64,000 nt of DNA from Sulfurimonas sp. HSL-3221 (GCF_021044585.1 NZ_CP087998.1:1426001-1490000); one strand, 5' to 3'; shown: positions 9,685 through 18,449, counted from the stretch's first letter. Program-made: numbers and translations. The notes: a model not told the origin generated them from the letters alone.

Positions 9685-11153
9685 ATAAAGTTCAGGATCT
9701 CCGCTTCGATCTGCTCTTTTTCGATAATGGTCTTCTGGGTGACCGGCTTGTCGAAGAGGGCCTTGATCATTGCCGGGATACCGATCTTCGCTTCGGCAGC
9801 GATGGCGTTGAGCGCGTCGATGTCGTGCGTATCGACTTCGCCCGTCAGTGCGTTCGCGATCGTCGGGGAGAACTTCGTCCACTCCGCCGTGGAGTAGGCG
9901 ATGGTTTTGAGTTCCTTCTTCGCGCAGTGCTCGTAGGCTTTGAAACAGGTCGCCGTATGCGGGTCCATCAGGTAGCCGTCCGCGAACGCCGCCTTGATAT
10001 AGGCCTTGCCCTCGTCGCCCGTCGCGTAATCCGCCGCGAAGAACTCCTGGAGTTTGTCCAGTTCCATGAAACAGAGCTCGTAGTTGTGTTCCTCGTCCAG
10101 GGAGCGCATCAGCTCTTTGGTACGCGCTTCGCCGAAGAGGTCGTAAAGGACGCGCTCGACGTTGGAGGATTTGAGAATATCCATCGCCGGAGAGGTCGTC
10201 GCGACGACGTGGGCGTCGCGCAGGTCGTATTTTCCGGTCGTAATGAGGCGGGTCAGGACGTTGTTCTCGTTGGAGGCGATGATGATCTTCTCGACCGGCA
10301 GTCCCATCTTCATGGCGTAGTAGCCGCCCAGGGCGTTACCGAAGTTGCCGCTCGGTACGTCCAGGTAGACCTTTTCGCCCATGGTGATCTCGCCCTGGCG
10401 CACCAGTTCGAGGTAGCTGTGGATGTGATAGATGATCTGGAAGATGATGCGGCCGAAGTTGACGGAGTTCGCCGCGGAGAGGGAGGTGCTCTTCTCCTTG
10501 AGGGCTGCTTTGAATGTCTCGGATGCCAGCAGCTGCTTCAACGCGCCCTGTGCATCATCGAAGCTCCCCTTGATGCCGATGACTTTCAGGTTTTCCGCAT
10601 CCTCCGTGACCATCTGCAGGCGCTGCACGTCGCTGGTACCGCCGTCGGGGTAGAGACACGCAACCTTGACGTTGGCACGGTTTTTGAAGGTCTCCAGTGC
10701 CGCCGGGCCGGTGTCGCCGCTGGTGGCGGCGAGAATAAGGTAGTTCTCGTTGCGCGCCTGGGCGATGGAAGAGAGGACAATGCCGAAGGGCTGCAGCGCC
10801 ATATCTTTGAAGGCGCGGGTCGGGCCGTGGTAGAGTTCACTGACATAGAGGTCTTCGCGTACCTTGACGACGGGCACGGGGTTGGAAGGGTCGTCAAAAG
10901 CGTCGTAAAGGGCAAGCGCCTCGTCGATGACCGCTTCGTCGATGTCGATCGCAAAACGCGTGAGCATATCCTTCGCCATCGTCTTGTAACTGCTATCCAG
11001 GTGCTTTTGCAGGAACGCTTCGCCCAGTTCCGGCAGGGTTTCGGGGACGTACAAGCCGCCGAAAGAGGCGATCGGGCTCAAAATAGCCTGGGAGAAGGTC
11101 ACTTTTAAAGGATGGGTTCCGTCATTTCCACGTGTCTCGATAAACTGCATCAT
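9681..11153 (-). CDS. thrC: Threonine synthase
   Basis: PLP enzyme converting O-phosphohomoserine to threonine. 490 residues, the long proteobacterial form: starts MQFIETRGNDGTHPLKVTFS and carries the PLP-lysine motif GPTRAFKDMALQPFG (about residue 115) and the phosphate-binding DVPSGNFGNALGGYY. Two adjacent ATGs exist; the first is annotated. A TATAAT box lies 25 bases upstream on the minus strand. Monocistronic by context, convergent with ppk2. Confidence 0.93.
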   Translation of the reverse strand: MMQFIETRGNDGTHPLKVTFSQAILSPIASFGGLYVPETLPELGEAFLQKHLDSSYKTMAKDMLTRFAIDIDEAVIDEALALYDAFDDPSNPVPVVKVREDLYVSELYHGPTRAFKDMALQPFGIVLSSIAQARNENYLILAATSGDTGPAALETFKNRANVKVACLYPDGGTSDVQRLQMVTEDAENLKVIGIKGSFDDAQGALKQLLASETFKAALKEKSTSLSAANSVNFGRIIFQIIYHIHSYLELVRQGEITMGEKVYLDVPSGNFGNALGGYYAMKMGLPVEKIIIASNENNVLTRLITTGKYDLRDAHVVATTSPAMDILKSSNVERVLYDLFGEARTKELMRSLDEEHNYELCFMELDKLQEFFAADYATGDEGKAYIKAAFADGYLMDPHTATCFKAYEHCAKKELKTIAYSTAEWTKFSPTIANALTGEVDTHDIDALNAIAAEAKIGIPAMIKALFDKPVTQKTIIEKEQIEAEILNFI

Positions 11154-11177
11154 CTTCGCTTTGAAAAAATTTTCGCA

Positions 11178-11183
11178 ATTATA
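11178..11183 (-). promoter_or_regulatory. -10 box (TATAAT) for thrC
   Basis: TATAAT on the minus strand, followed directly by TGCGAAAA. The same initially transcribed sequence follows a TACAAT upstream of mnmA (about 23860). Confidence 0.5.
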
Positions 11184-11206
11184 GCGAAGCGGTAGTTAGA
11201 GGCGCC

Positions 11207-11521
11207 CTAAACGAAGCGGTGGCGTTTTTCGGCAAAATCCATGACCCTGCCCGCGCCTACCTGCACCCCTTCCGAAGCGAGCAGGGAAATCTTGCGCTTC
11301 ACCCCGCCCTCGCCCGAATAGCTGCCGATACGGCCGTCGCTGCGGACGACGCGGTGGCAGGGAATATCCGGGGCATCGGGGTTCTTGCCCACGGCCGTCC
11401 CGACGGCGCGAACGGCCCGCGTGCCGAGATGCGCCGCCAGATCCCCGTAGGTCGTCACCCTTCCTTCGGGGATGCGTTTGAGCGCGTCCCAGACGGCCCG
11501 CTGGAAAGGGGTGCCGCTCAC
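11207..11521 (-). CDS. O6-alkylguanine-DNA alkyltransferase family protein (MGMT domain only)
   Basis: Short (104 residues from GTG at 11521) alkyltransferase containing only the C-terminal DNA-binding/active-site domain: TPFQRAVWDALKRIPEGRVT, then NPDAPDIPCHRVVRSDG with the acceptor Cys in PCHRV, so it is not a Cys-less alkyltransferase-like protein. The GTG start overlaps the cutA stop as GTGA, the coupling arrangement used elsewhere here; an in-frame ATG at 11542 inside cutA is the alternative. Lacks the Ada N-terminal domain. Confidence 0.85.
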   Translation of the reverse strand: MSGTPFQRAVWDALKRIPEGRVTTYGDLAAHLGTRAVRAVGTAVGKNPDAPDIPCHRVVRSDGRIGSYSGEGGVKRKISLLASEGVQVGAGRVMDFAEKRHRFV

Positions 11522-11838
11522 TGCACGCTCTCCTGCAGCCACGCCAGGTAACCGCTGTTGCCGGCGACGACGGGGGCCGCGATGATCTCGGGTACGTCGT
11601 AGGGATGCAGCGTTTCAATGCGCGCTTTGAGACGCTCGAAGGCATCGGCGGTCGTCTTGATGATCAGCAGCACCTCCTCGTCCTCGCAGTATTCGCCTTT
11701 GAAGATGTAGTGCGACATAACAGCAGGCAGGCGGTTGACACAGGCGCTGAGCCGCTCTTTCACCACGGCTTCGGCGATGTCTTTCGCACTGACGGGATCG
11801 GGGCAGGTGCAGTAAACGATAATCGATTCTGTTTTCAT
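11518..11838 (-). CDS. cutA: CutA-family divalent-cation tolerance protein
   Basis: 106-residue trimeric CutA1 protein: IIVYCTCPDPVSAKDIAEAV at the start, ACVNRLPAVMSHYIFKGEY in the middle and HPYDVPEIIAAPV near the end are the family signatures. The role in copper tolerance is historical and unproven. First gene of a two-gene unit with the MGMT protein (4-base overlap). Confidence 0.92.
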   Translation of the reverse strand: MKTESIIVYCTCPDPVSAKDIAEAVVKERLSACVNRLPAVMSHYIFKGEYCEDEEVLLIIKTTADAFERLKARIETLHPYDVPEIIAAPVVAGNSGYLAWLQESVQ

Positions 11839-11900
11839 AGCTTCATTATAACGCTTCTGGAAAAACCGGAGTGCGCAGAAAAAGAACAGCTATCATAAAA

Positions 11901-11906
11901 TATAAT
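11901..11906 (+). promoter_or_regulatory. -10 box placed 5 bases before the start codon
   Basis: TATAAT followed by GCATT and then the ATG at 11912. Transcription would begin at or next to the start codon, so the downstream mRNA is probably leaderless; no ribosome binding site is visible. Confidence 0.45.
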
Positions 11907-11911
11907 GCATT

Positions 11912-12643
11912 ATGCAACAAATTCTTCTCTTTATCTACGCTCTGTTCGCCTACCTGTCGGCGATGGTCTCCGTCTCGCTGCTGATCCTCTGGGTCTACCC
12001 ATGGTCGTTTATGCCGATCAATATCGACAGCGGCAGCGGCGGCAGCTTTGCCCTGCCCGTCGATCTCGCGCTGATCGCGCTTTTCGGCCTGCAGCACTCC
12101 GTCATGGCACGGCCCGTCGTCAAAGAGGCGCTTTTCGGCACCCTGCCCGTCGCCTTCCGCACCTCGACGTACACCGTACTCTCCGCCCTTTGCCTGCTGC
12201 TGATCGTGCTGCTGTGGCAACCGATGCCAACCCCGCTCTACGCCTTCGAATCCGGCTCGTTTTTCTGGCTGACGACGCTGCTTTACGTCCTGGGGTGGAG
12301 CATGGCCTTTGTCGCGACCTTCCAGATCGACCACTTCGAGCTTTTCGGGCTGCACCAGGGGTACCGCGCCCTGCGGGGAATCCCGGAACCCGAAGTACGC
12401 TTCCAGAAAAAAGGGTTCTACAAGTATGTGCGCCACCCCATCCAGACCGGCACCGTGATCGGCCTCTGGGCCGTGCCGGTCATGAGCACGGGGCATCTGC
12501 TCTTTTCGGCGGGCATGACGCTCTATGTTCTTATCGGTCTCATGTATGAAGAGAAGGACCTCGTAAAGACGCTGGGCAGTGCCTACCGGCACTACCGCGA
12601 AGAGGTGCCGATGCTGCTCCCTTTCAAAAAGAGACGCTCCTGA
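11912..12643 (+). CDS. MddA/NnrU-like membrane methyltransferase
   Basis: Integral membrane protein of 243 residues with about six hydrophobic segments, in the NnrU/isoprenylcysteine-methyltransferase superfamily. Motifs: LIALFGLQHSVMARP (about 55-70), FQIDHFELFGLHQ (about 138-150), and the C-terminal SAM-binding part YKYVRHPIQTGTVIGLW followed by YEEKDLVKTLGSAYRHYREE. DHFELFGL resembles methanethiol S-methyltransferase (MddA), which makes dimethyl sulfide, but the substrate is not proven. The TATAAT is so close that the message is probably leaderless. Shares a TGATCA stop junction with lrgB. Confidence 0.72.
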   Translation: MQQILLFIYALFAYLSAMVSVSLLILWVYPWSFMPINIDSGSGGSFALPVDLALIALFGLQHSVMARPVVKEALFGTLPVAFRTSTYTVLSALCLLLIVLLWQPMPTPLYAFESGSFFWLTTLLYVLGWSMAFVATFQIDHFELFGLHQGYRALRGIPEPEVRFQKKGFYKYVRHPIQTGTVIGLWAVPVMSTGHLLFSAGMTLYVLIGLMYEEKDLVKTLGSAYRHYREEVPMLLPFKKRRS

Positions 12644-13363
12644 TCAGAGCCACCCCATCCACTCGAACACGGGTGGCAGCAGCAGCGCGGTCAGGAAAGC
12701 GGCCAGCGCCATGGCCAGCCCGGCAAACGCGCCGCTGACGGGGTGGGCTTCAAAGGCACGCGCCGTACCGACGCCGTGGGCCGTCACCCCCATCGCCACG
12801 CCGACCGCGCTCTCATCGGTCACCCCCGCCGCTTTCAGGATACGCAGCCCGATAACCGCACCCGTAATGCCCGTGAAGACAACGAAGGCCGCCGTCATGG
12901 CCGGGATGCCGCCGAGCACCTCGCTTATTCCCATCGCCACCGGCGTCGTCACCGATTTCGGGGCCAGGGAGATCAGCGTCTCACGGTCCAGCCCCAGGGC
13001 ATAACCGATTGCCACGGCGCTGAAGGCCCCTACGAGCACACCGACGGCCAGCGACACCGTCACGGGGAACCAGATGGCGCGCAGGCGGGCCATCTGCCTA
13101 AAAAGCGGCACGGCCAGCGCCACCGTCGCGGGGCCCAGCAGGAAGTGCAGGAACTGCGCCCCGGCGAAATAGGCGTCATAGGAAGTCCGGCTCAGCTCCA
13201 GCAGGACGATCAAAGCGACGATGGAGACGGCCACGGGGTTCAGCAGCGCGATGCTGCCGCTTTTTAAAAAGAGTTTCTGCGCCGCCAGGTAGACGAGGAT
13301 GGTCAGCGTCAGCCACCACAGCGGCGACGCGGCGAGGTAGACCCAGAAGCTGTCAAAGACCAT
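12644..13363 (-). CDS. lrgB: LrgB/CidB-family membrane protein
   Basis: 239-residue polytopic membrane protein of the LrgB family (PF04172): ETLISLAPKSVTTPVAMGIS, GITGAVIGLRILKAAGV and GVTAHGVGTARAFE are the conserved signatures. Works with LrgA/CidA-type small proteins in murein-hydrolase or pyruvate-linked transport functions. Its start overlaps the end of lrgA by 11 bases. Confidence 0.92.
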   Translation of the reverse strand: MVFDSFWVYLAASPLWWLTLTILVYLAAQKLFLKSGSIALLNPVAVSIVALIVLLELSRTSYDAYFAGAQFLHFLLGPATVALAVPLFRQMARLRAIWFPVTVSLAVGVLVGAFSAVAIGYALGLDRETLISLAPKSVTTPVAMGISEVLGGIPAMTAAFVVFTGITGAVIGLRILKAAGVTDESAVGVAMGVTAHGVGTARAFEAHPVSGAFAGLAMALAAFLTALLLPPVFEWMGWL

Positions 13364-13715
13364 CGGTGTGCTCCGTTTTCTGACGCCGCAGCAGCCACTC
13401 CATCGTCCACCCCGTCACCACCAGCGTGATCACGGCACTGGCGAGCAGCGTCACTCCCAGCTTCAGCCAGGTGCCGCCCAGGGCGTCAAAATAGACCATC
13501 ACCCCTACCCCGGCGGGCACGAACAGGAGTGCGAGATATTTGAGCAGTCCGTCGGCGGTCAGGTCAAGGTCGTGGGAGGAGCGGCCCCGGTAGCGGAGCC
13601 AGAGGAAAAGCAGCAGCATCCCGATCACGGGACCGGGAACCGGCCAGCCGAAGAGTCGTACGAGCGCCTCGCCACAGAGCTGGCAGAAAAGCAGGAGCGC
13701 TATACCGTTGAGCAT
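13353..13715 (-). CDS. lrgA: LrgA/CidA-family holin-like protein
   Basis: 120-residue four-helix membrane protein: MLNGIALLLFCQLCGEALVR, GWPVPGPVIGMLLLF and LLFVPAGVGVMVYFD are the family hallmarks. Partner of the overlapping lrgB. Starts 18 bases after argB, so it is probably the penultimate gene of the nadE-to-lrgB operon. The charged C-terminus ends in a cytosolic tail. Confidence 0.9.
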   Translation of the reverse strand: MLNGIALLLFCQLCGEALVRLFGWPVPGPVIGMLLLFLWLRYRGRSSHDLDLTADGLLKYLALLFVPAGVGVMVYFDALGGTWLKLGVTLLASAVITLVVTGWTMEWLLRRQKTEHTDGL

Positions 13716-13732
13716 GGTGTCTGCCCCGCCCC

Positions 13733-14584
13733 TTACAGTGTGATCTGCGTACCGATACCCTCTTCGGTAAAGAGTTCGAGCAAAATGGCGTGTTCGATGC
13801 GGCCGTCGATGATGTGGGCCTTCTGAACACCGCGCTCGATCGCCTCGATGCAGGCGTCGACCTTCGGCACCATGCCGCCGTGGATCGTCTTGTCGCTTTT
13901 GAGTGCCTCAACCTTCTCCTCGGTCAGCGAAGAGAGCAGTTTGCCCTCGCCGTCGAGGACGCCCGGGGTGTCGGTCATGAAGACGACCTTCTTCGCCCCG
14001 ATGGCCCCGGCGATCTTGGAAGCCGCCAGGTCGGCGTTGATGTTGTAGCCCGGATGGCCCGTCTCGCCGTCGGATGCGATGGGCGCGATGACGGGGATGA
14101 ACTTCTCGTCGATCAGGCGGTGGATGACGTCGGCTTTGACATCCTCGATGACCCCGGTAAGGCCCCATTTACCCGAATCTTTCGGCTGGGCGCGCAGGAA
14201 CTGCGCATCTTTGCCGTTGACGCCGAAGGCGCTGGCGCCGTGGGAGTTGAGCAGCGCGACGATCTCGTTGTTGACTTCGCCGCACAGCACCATCTCGACG
14301 ATGCGCATCACTTCGGGAGTCGTGACGCGCTGCCCGTCGATGAACTCGGTAGGGATGTCCAGTTTGGAGAGCATCTCGTTGATGCGCGGCCCCCCGCCGT
14401 GGACGATGACCGGACGGATCCCGACAAGGTACATCAGCAACACGTCTTTGGCGAATTTCGCCTTGAGCGTTTCGGAAGTCTGCGCCGCCCCGCCGTACTT
14501 GATGACGACGATCTGGTTTCTGAACTCCTTGATGAACGGCAGCGCCTCCAGGAGGGTCTTGACGGTATCAATCTTTGTTTTCAT
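13733..14584 (-). CDS. argB: Acetylglutamate kinase
   Basis: Second step of arginine synthesis. Start is the ATG at 14584 (MKTKIDTVKTLLEALPFIKE); the longer in-frame ATG at 14632 lies within lpxK. 283 residues with NQIVVIKYGGAAQ (nucleotide-binding lysine/glycine loop), HGGGPRINEMLSKL and IAPIASDGETGHPGYNINAD, all diagnostic. Overlaps the lpxK 3' end by 17 bases, so it is translationally coupled in the long operon. Confidence 0.95.
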   Translation of the reverse strand: MKTKIDTVKTLLEALPFIKEFRNQIVVIKYGGAAQTSETLKAKFAKDVLLMYLVGIRPVIVHGGGPRINEMLSKLDIPTEFIDGQRVTTPEVMRIVEMVLCGEVNNEIVALLNSHGASAFGVNGKDAQFLRAQPKDSGKWGLTGVIEDVKADVIHRLIDEKFIPVIAPIASDGETGHPGYNINADLAASKIAGAIGAKKVVFMTDTPGVLDGEGKLLSSLTEEKVEALKSDKTIHGGMVPKVDACIEAIERGVQKAHIIDGRIEHAILLELFTEEGIGTQITL

Positions 14585-15491
14585 CGTATGTCCTGATGTA
14601 GTGTTCCACGTCTGCGGCCAGCGCGTCGTCAAGCTCCAGATGGAGCTCCATCAGCGCGAGCGGCAGGTCAAAGTGGCGAATTTTAACGTAATCTTTATAA
14701 GTAACGAGCAAGGCATCCGCCCCGCTCTTTTCGAGGATGGAGGCCAGTTCACCGCGCCTGAAGAAGTGGTGGTCGGGAAAGGTCGCTTTGGCAACGACGT
14801 CGGGCAGAAAGGGGTCCAGCCGCTCGGGCCGGGCGATGGCGGTGACCAGCGCCATCTTCGGTACCGCACCCCTGATCGTGACGCGCCGGGTGAAATCCTC
14901 CCCCTCCCGCACAAGGCGTACCGCTTTGCCCGGCCAGAGCCGTTCGCGGAAAGGGCCGGCGGGAAGGCAGAAGCCGTTGGCGGCCGCGACGTCGATGACG
15001 ATGTCGTACTTGGCGATAAAATGCTTGCCGTAGCCGTCGTCGAGGAAGACGCAACCGCACCCCATCGCTTTGGCTTTGGCAATACCTGCTTCGCGCTCCT
15101 CGCTGACGATGACAACGGCGTGGGGCAGTTGCAGGGCATAAAGCATCGCCTCGTCGCCGCTGCACGTGACGTCACAAAGGACGCTTTGGCCGTCTGAGAC
15201 GACCTGCAGCCCGCTGCTTTGGCGCCCGTAGCCGCGCAATACGACGGCGGGATTCGCCTGTCGCTGCGCCAGCGCCACCGTCAACGGTGTCTTTCCGCTC
15301 CCGCCGACGGTCAGATTGCCGATGCTGACGACGGGAATCCCCTGGTGACGCGGCACGCTGTTTTGGTAGCGGCGGTGCATGATAAGGCAGTAGAGCGCAC
15401 CGAGGGGCCAGAGCGCGTAGGAGAGCAGACGCTGGAAGGCAGAAGGAGCGTAGAAGAAACGCTCCCCCCAGGCGACGAGGCGGGGTTTCAC
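14568..15491 (-). CDS. lpxK: Tetraacyldisaccharide 4'-kinase
   Basis: Phosphorylates the lipid A disaccharide at the inner membrane. 307 residues: N-terminal membrane-associated helix (ALWPLGALYCLIMHRRYQ), P-loop VSIGNLTVGGSGKTPL, then VVIVSEEREAGIAKAKAMGC and FLDDGYGKHFIAKYD, the second nucleotide-fold signatures. Overlaps the preceding aminotransferase gene by 4 bases (ATGA). Confidence 0.93.
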   Translation of the reverse strand: MKPRLVAWGERFFYAPSAFQRLLSYALWPLGALYCLIMHRRYQNSVPRHQGIPVVSIGNLTVGGSGKTPLTVALAQRQANPAVVLRGYGRQSSGLQVVSDGQSVLCDVTCSGDEAMLYALQLPHAVVIVSEEREAGIAKAKAMGCGCVFLDDGYGKHFIAKYDIVIDVAAANGFCLPAGPFRERLWPGKAVRLVREGEDFTRRVTIRGAVPKMALVTAIARPERLDPFLPDVVAKATFPDHHFFRRGELASILEKSGADALLVTYKDYVKIRHFDLPLALMELHLELDDALAADVEHYIRTYDENKD

Positions 15492-16606
15492 ACGCGGGTT
15501 TTCGCGAGTTCGATGACGGCGTCGCAGATGTAATCGACCTCTTTGTCCGTGATGGAGCCGTAGATCGGCAGGGAGAGCACCTGCTGGTAGTTACGCAGGG
15601 CGATCGGGAAGTCGTTGATGCGGAGGTTGTACTTGTTCTTGTAGTACGCCATCAGGTGCAGCGGGATGTAGTGCAGCCCCGTCTCGATCCCTTTGGCCAG
15701 AAGGTCGCGGGCGAACCCGTCGCGGTTCTTGTCGATCTTGATGATGTAGTTGCTGAACGCGTGGTCTCCGTGGATCTCCGGCGGGGTGATGTGATAGACC
15801 CCTTTGAGCCGTTCGCTGTAGCGCGCCGCCACCTCTTTTTGACGGGCGATCACCTTGTCCTGGTGGGAGATGAAGGCGTCGTTGAAAGCCGCCTCGATGG
15901 GACTCATCGTGTATTTGCTCCCGATGTCGACGACGTCGTAGATGTAGCTCAGTCCCTCCTCGTCACGCACCATCGCGTGGTTGCGCAGCAGGGTCGCGCG
16001 CTCCATCATCTCGGCATCGTCGGTGACGAGCATCCCGCCGTTGCTGATGGTCTGCTTCATGTGGGGGCTGAAGCTGAAACAGGTGATGTCCGCCCCCGTC
16101 GAGCCGATCTTCTTCCCCTTGTAGGTCGCGCCGAGCGCGTCCGAAGCGTCTTCGACGATCTTGACGTTGTAGATCTTGGCGATGTTGTAGAGCCGGTCAA
16201 GGTCCATCGGCTGCCCCGCGATATGCGAGACGATGACCGCTTTGAGCTTTTTGGCGCTGTTGGCTTCGAGGTAGCGTTCGAGCTTGTCGATATCCATGTT
16301 CATCGTCCACTCGTTGACGTCGATAAAGATCGGTTCGGCGTCAAAGTGGCGGACGACTTCCGGCACGGCCGGGAAGGCGTTGACGGAGCAGAGCACCTTG
16401 TCCCCGCGTTTGAGGTCGATGGCCAGCATCGCCAGGTGCAGCGCCGCCGTGCCGTGGGAGGTTGCCAGCGCATAGCCGCAGCCGATATAGTTCTCAAAGT
16501 TCGCTTCGAGATCCTCCACGGCGAATTCGGCATCGCCCTGCAGTACCTGCTCGACCTTGTTACGTTCCTTGGGACCGATTTCCGGCCGGTAAAACGGTAC
16601 TTTCAT
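15488..16606 (-). CDS. DegT/DnrJ/EryC1/StrS-family PLP aminotransferase
   Basis: 372-residue sugar aminotransferase family member. Signatures: MKVPFYRPEIGPKERNKV at the N-terminus, GYALATSHGTAALHLAM (PLP phosphate loop), EDASDALGATYKGKKIG, and SFSPHMKQTISNGGMLVT, where Lys in HMKQ is the expected Schiff-base residue. Likely modifies a nucleotide-linked or surface sugar, which fits its position beside lpxK; the exact substrate is unknown. Good Shine-Dalgarno (AGGAGAAAAGG). Confidence 0.87.
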   Translation of the reverse strand: MKVPFYRPEIGPKERNKVEQVLQGDAEFAVEDLEANFENYIGCGYALATSHGTAALHLAMLAIDLKRGDKVLCSVNAFPAVPEVVRHFDAEPIFIDVNEWTMNMDIDKLERYLEANSAKKLKAVIVSHIAGQPMDLDRLYNIAKIYNVKIVEDASDALGATYKGKKIGSTGADITCFSFSPHMKQTISNGGMLVTDDAEMMERATLLRNHAMVRDEEGLSYIYDVVDIGSKYTMSPIEAAFNDAFISHQDKVIARQKEVAARYSERLKGVYHITPPEIHGDHAFSNYIIKIDKNRDGFARDLLAKGIETGLHYIPLHLMAYYKNKYNLRINDFPIALRNYQQVLSLPIYGSITDKEVDYICDAVIELAKTRV

Positions 16607-16615
16607 CCTTTTCTC

Positions 16616-17416
16616 CTATAAAGTGATATCGCGTGGATAGTTGAAATCATGGTTGATCGTCCGCGAGGTCAGTTTCGCGATGACGGGCATTTTGCGCTTG
16701 AACTGGTTGCGGTAGATCCGGGTCAAGATCAGCTCCACCAGCGCGGCGTCGCACCCCTCTTCGATCAGTTCCGCTTTGCTGGCGCGCTCCTCGACGTAGC
16801 GGCGCAGCGCGGCGTCGATCTGCGCGTAGCTGTACCCCAGCTCCGCTTCGTCGCTCTGCCCCGCCCAGAGATCCGCCGAAGGGGGTTTGCCGATAATGCT
16901 CTGCGGTACGTCCAGGTGCGCCGCCAGTTCGAAGACCTCCGTTTTGTAGAGATCCCCGATGGGATTGACCGCGCTGGCCAGGTCCCCGAAAAGGGTCCCG
17001 TAGCCCAACATCAGTTCGCTCTTGTTGCTCGTGCCCAGCACCAGGGCGCTCTCCCTCGCCGAGATGTCAAAGAGCGTCGCCATCCGCATCCGTGCCGAAA
17101 AGTTCCCAATGCGCAGATTGTCCATCGCCTCATGCTCGTAGGCTTTGAGCATCGGTTCGATGCTGTGGGTCTCCGCACGGATGCCGAAGCGTTCGCAGAG
17201 CTCGTCGGCGTCATCGAGGCTGTTTTGCGAGGAGTAGTGCGACGGCATCTTCACGCAGAGCAGACGGTCCCCGAAGGCGCGGTGGGCCAGTACGGCGACC
17301 ACGGCGGAATCGATCCCGCCGCTGAGCCCTACGACGACATGTTTCAATCCGGTTTTTTCGACTTCGTCAATGAGGAACTTCGTCAAAAAATCGGTAATCA
17401 TTGCGTATTTGCCCAT
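16616..17416 (-). CDS. nadE: NAD+ synthase (ammonia-dependent type)
   Basis: Makes NAD from deamido-NAD and ammonia. Start chosen at ATG 17416 (MGKYAMITDFL) because GAGGAACGTCGG precedes it; an upstream in-frame ATG at 17470 has no support. 266 residues, single synthetase domain with the PP-loop VVVGLSGGIDSAVV and the downstream LGTSNKSELMLGYGTLFGD. No glutaminase domain, as in other compact bacterial NadE. First gene of the nadE-aminotransferase-lpxK-argB-lrgA-lrgB run. Confidence 0.93.
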   Translation of the reverse strand: MGKYAMITDFLTKFLIDEVEKTGLKHVVVGLSGGIDSAVVAVLAHRAFGDRLLCVKMPSHYSSQNSLDDADELCERFGIRAETHSIEPMLKAYEHEAMDNLRIGNFSARMRMATLFDISARESALVLGTSNKSELMLGYGTLFGDLASAVNPIGDLYKTEVFELAAHLDVPQSIIGKPPSADLWAGQSDEAELGYSYAQIDAALRRYVEERASKAELIEEGCDAALVELILTRIYRNQFKRKMPVIAKLTSRTINHDFNYPRDITL

Positions 17417-17627
17417 CCGACGTTCCTCGAAATCTTGATTTTCCCGCTTCTCTTTCCTCCATGGTATCAAAGTATTATTTTAGAGAAGCCTTAACAATCA
17501 AAATTATATCAAATTTTCCTTCGCAAACGATAATTTTTATAATTGAGATCATATTTTTTCGCAAATTTCCATTCGTTGGGCAACAGTCTGATATGATGCG
17601 GACACCGAATAAACGAGGAGAATCCGA

Positions 17628-18284
17628 ATGAAGACATTACTCTTTCTTATAGTAGCCGTTTACGGCCTCTGGGCAGCCGGCCCGAATGCGCCGGTGCAGC
17701 ACACCGCCCGTGTCGTGGAGACGATGGATGCCGGCGGCTACACCTATATGAGAGTCAATGAGGGCAAAGCGCCCTACTGGGTCGCGGTGGCGGCGGCAAA
17801 AGTCAAGGTGGGCGAGAACGTCTCTTTCACCGAGCAGATGTGGATGACGAACTTTAAAAGCCGCGCCCTCGACCGTACCTTTGACAAGATCCTGTTCGCT
17901 TCCATGGCTCCGGGAACAGCGGCGCCCGCCGAACGTGTCCAGCCGCAGAGCGCGCCGAAAGAGGTTCTGAAAAAAGCAAAAGGCGGCTACAGCGTCTCCG
18001 AGGTCTTTACCAAGCGCCAGAGCCTCAAAGGCAAAACGATCAAAGTGCGCGGCAAGGTCACCAAGATCTCCAGACAGATCATGAAGCGCAACTGGGTCCA
18101 CCTCGAAGACGGGACCGGCAATACCATGACGGACGACCTCGTGTTCACGGCCAATGACGTTGCGAATGTTAAAGCGGGTGATATTGTCGTTGCGACGGGA
18201 AAAGTAGAGACGGACAAGGATTTCGGGTACGGATACTTCTACCCGGTCATCGTCGAAGAGAGCAGCTTTGTCAAAGAGCGCTGA
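17628..18284 (+). CDS. Periplasmic OB-fold protein (NrfJ-like)
   Basis: Exported protein of 218 residues: signal peptide MKTLLFLIVAVYGLWAAG, an N-terminal module with the pattern GGYTYMRVNEG...YWVAVAA seen in NrfJ-like proteins near nitrite reductase operons, a short linker, and a C-terminal tRNA_anti-like OB fold (GKTIKVRGKVTKIS...NWVHLEDGTG). Ligand unknown. Extended -10 (TGATATGAT) about 40 bases upstream and RBS GAGGAGAAT. Ends inside a perfect palindrome shared with the opposite gene. Confidence 0.8.
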   Translation: MKTLLFLIVAVYGLWAAGPNAPVQHTARVVETMDAGGYTYMRVNEGKAPYWVAVAAAKVKVGENVSFTEQMWMTNFKSRALDRTFDKILFASMAPGTAAPAERVQPQSAPKEVLKKAKGGYSVSEVFTKRQSLKGKTIKVRGKVTKISRQIMKRNWVHLEDGTGNTMTDDLVFTANDVANVKAGDIVVATGKVETDKDFGYGYFYPVIVEESSFVKER

Positions 18285-18293
18285 TCAGCGCTC
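18276..18293. terminator. 18-bp perfect palindrome at a convergent gene junction, possible bidirectional terminator
   Basis: GAGCGCTGATCAGCGCTC equals its own reverse complement, with A residues on the left and T residues on the right. Both convergent genes end within it, each with Lys-Glu-Arg-stop encoded by the same bases. Such a hairpin could terminate transcription from both sides. Confidence 0.55.
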
Positions 18294-18392
18294 CTTTACG
18301 CCTCCGGTGCGAATCAGCACCGAGGCGCCGAAAATGACCAGTGCCGCTAAAGCGACGACGGTCTGGGTCTGCGCGAAGAAAGCGTAATCCAT
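18285..18392 (-). CDS. Small single-pass membrane protein, 35 residues
   Basis: Short ORF starting at ATG 18392 behind AAAAGGGGAACAA: N-terminus MDYAFFAQTQ, a hydrophobic stretch VVALAALVIFGASVLI, and a basic tail RTGGVKER. Reads as a single transmembrane helix with N-out topology by the positive-inside rule. No family recognised. Placed 57 bases downstream of the DUF455 gene and convergent with the OB-fold gene. The good RBS, clean TM and shared terminator support it being real. Confidence 0.6.
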   Translation of the reverse strand: MDYAFFAQTQTVVALAALVIFGASVLIRTGGVKER

Positions 18393-18449
18393 TTGTTCCC
18401 CTTTTGTTACCTTTATGTAATTCTATTGTAACAAATTAGCTTTCTTTCG

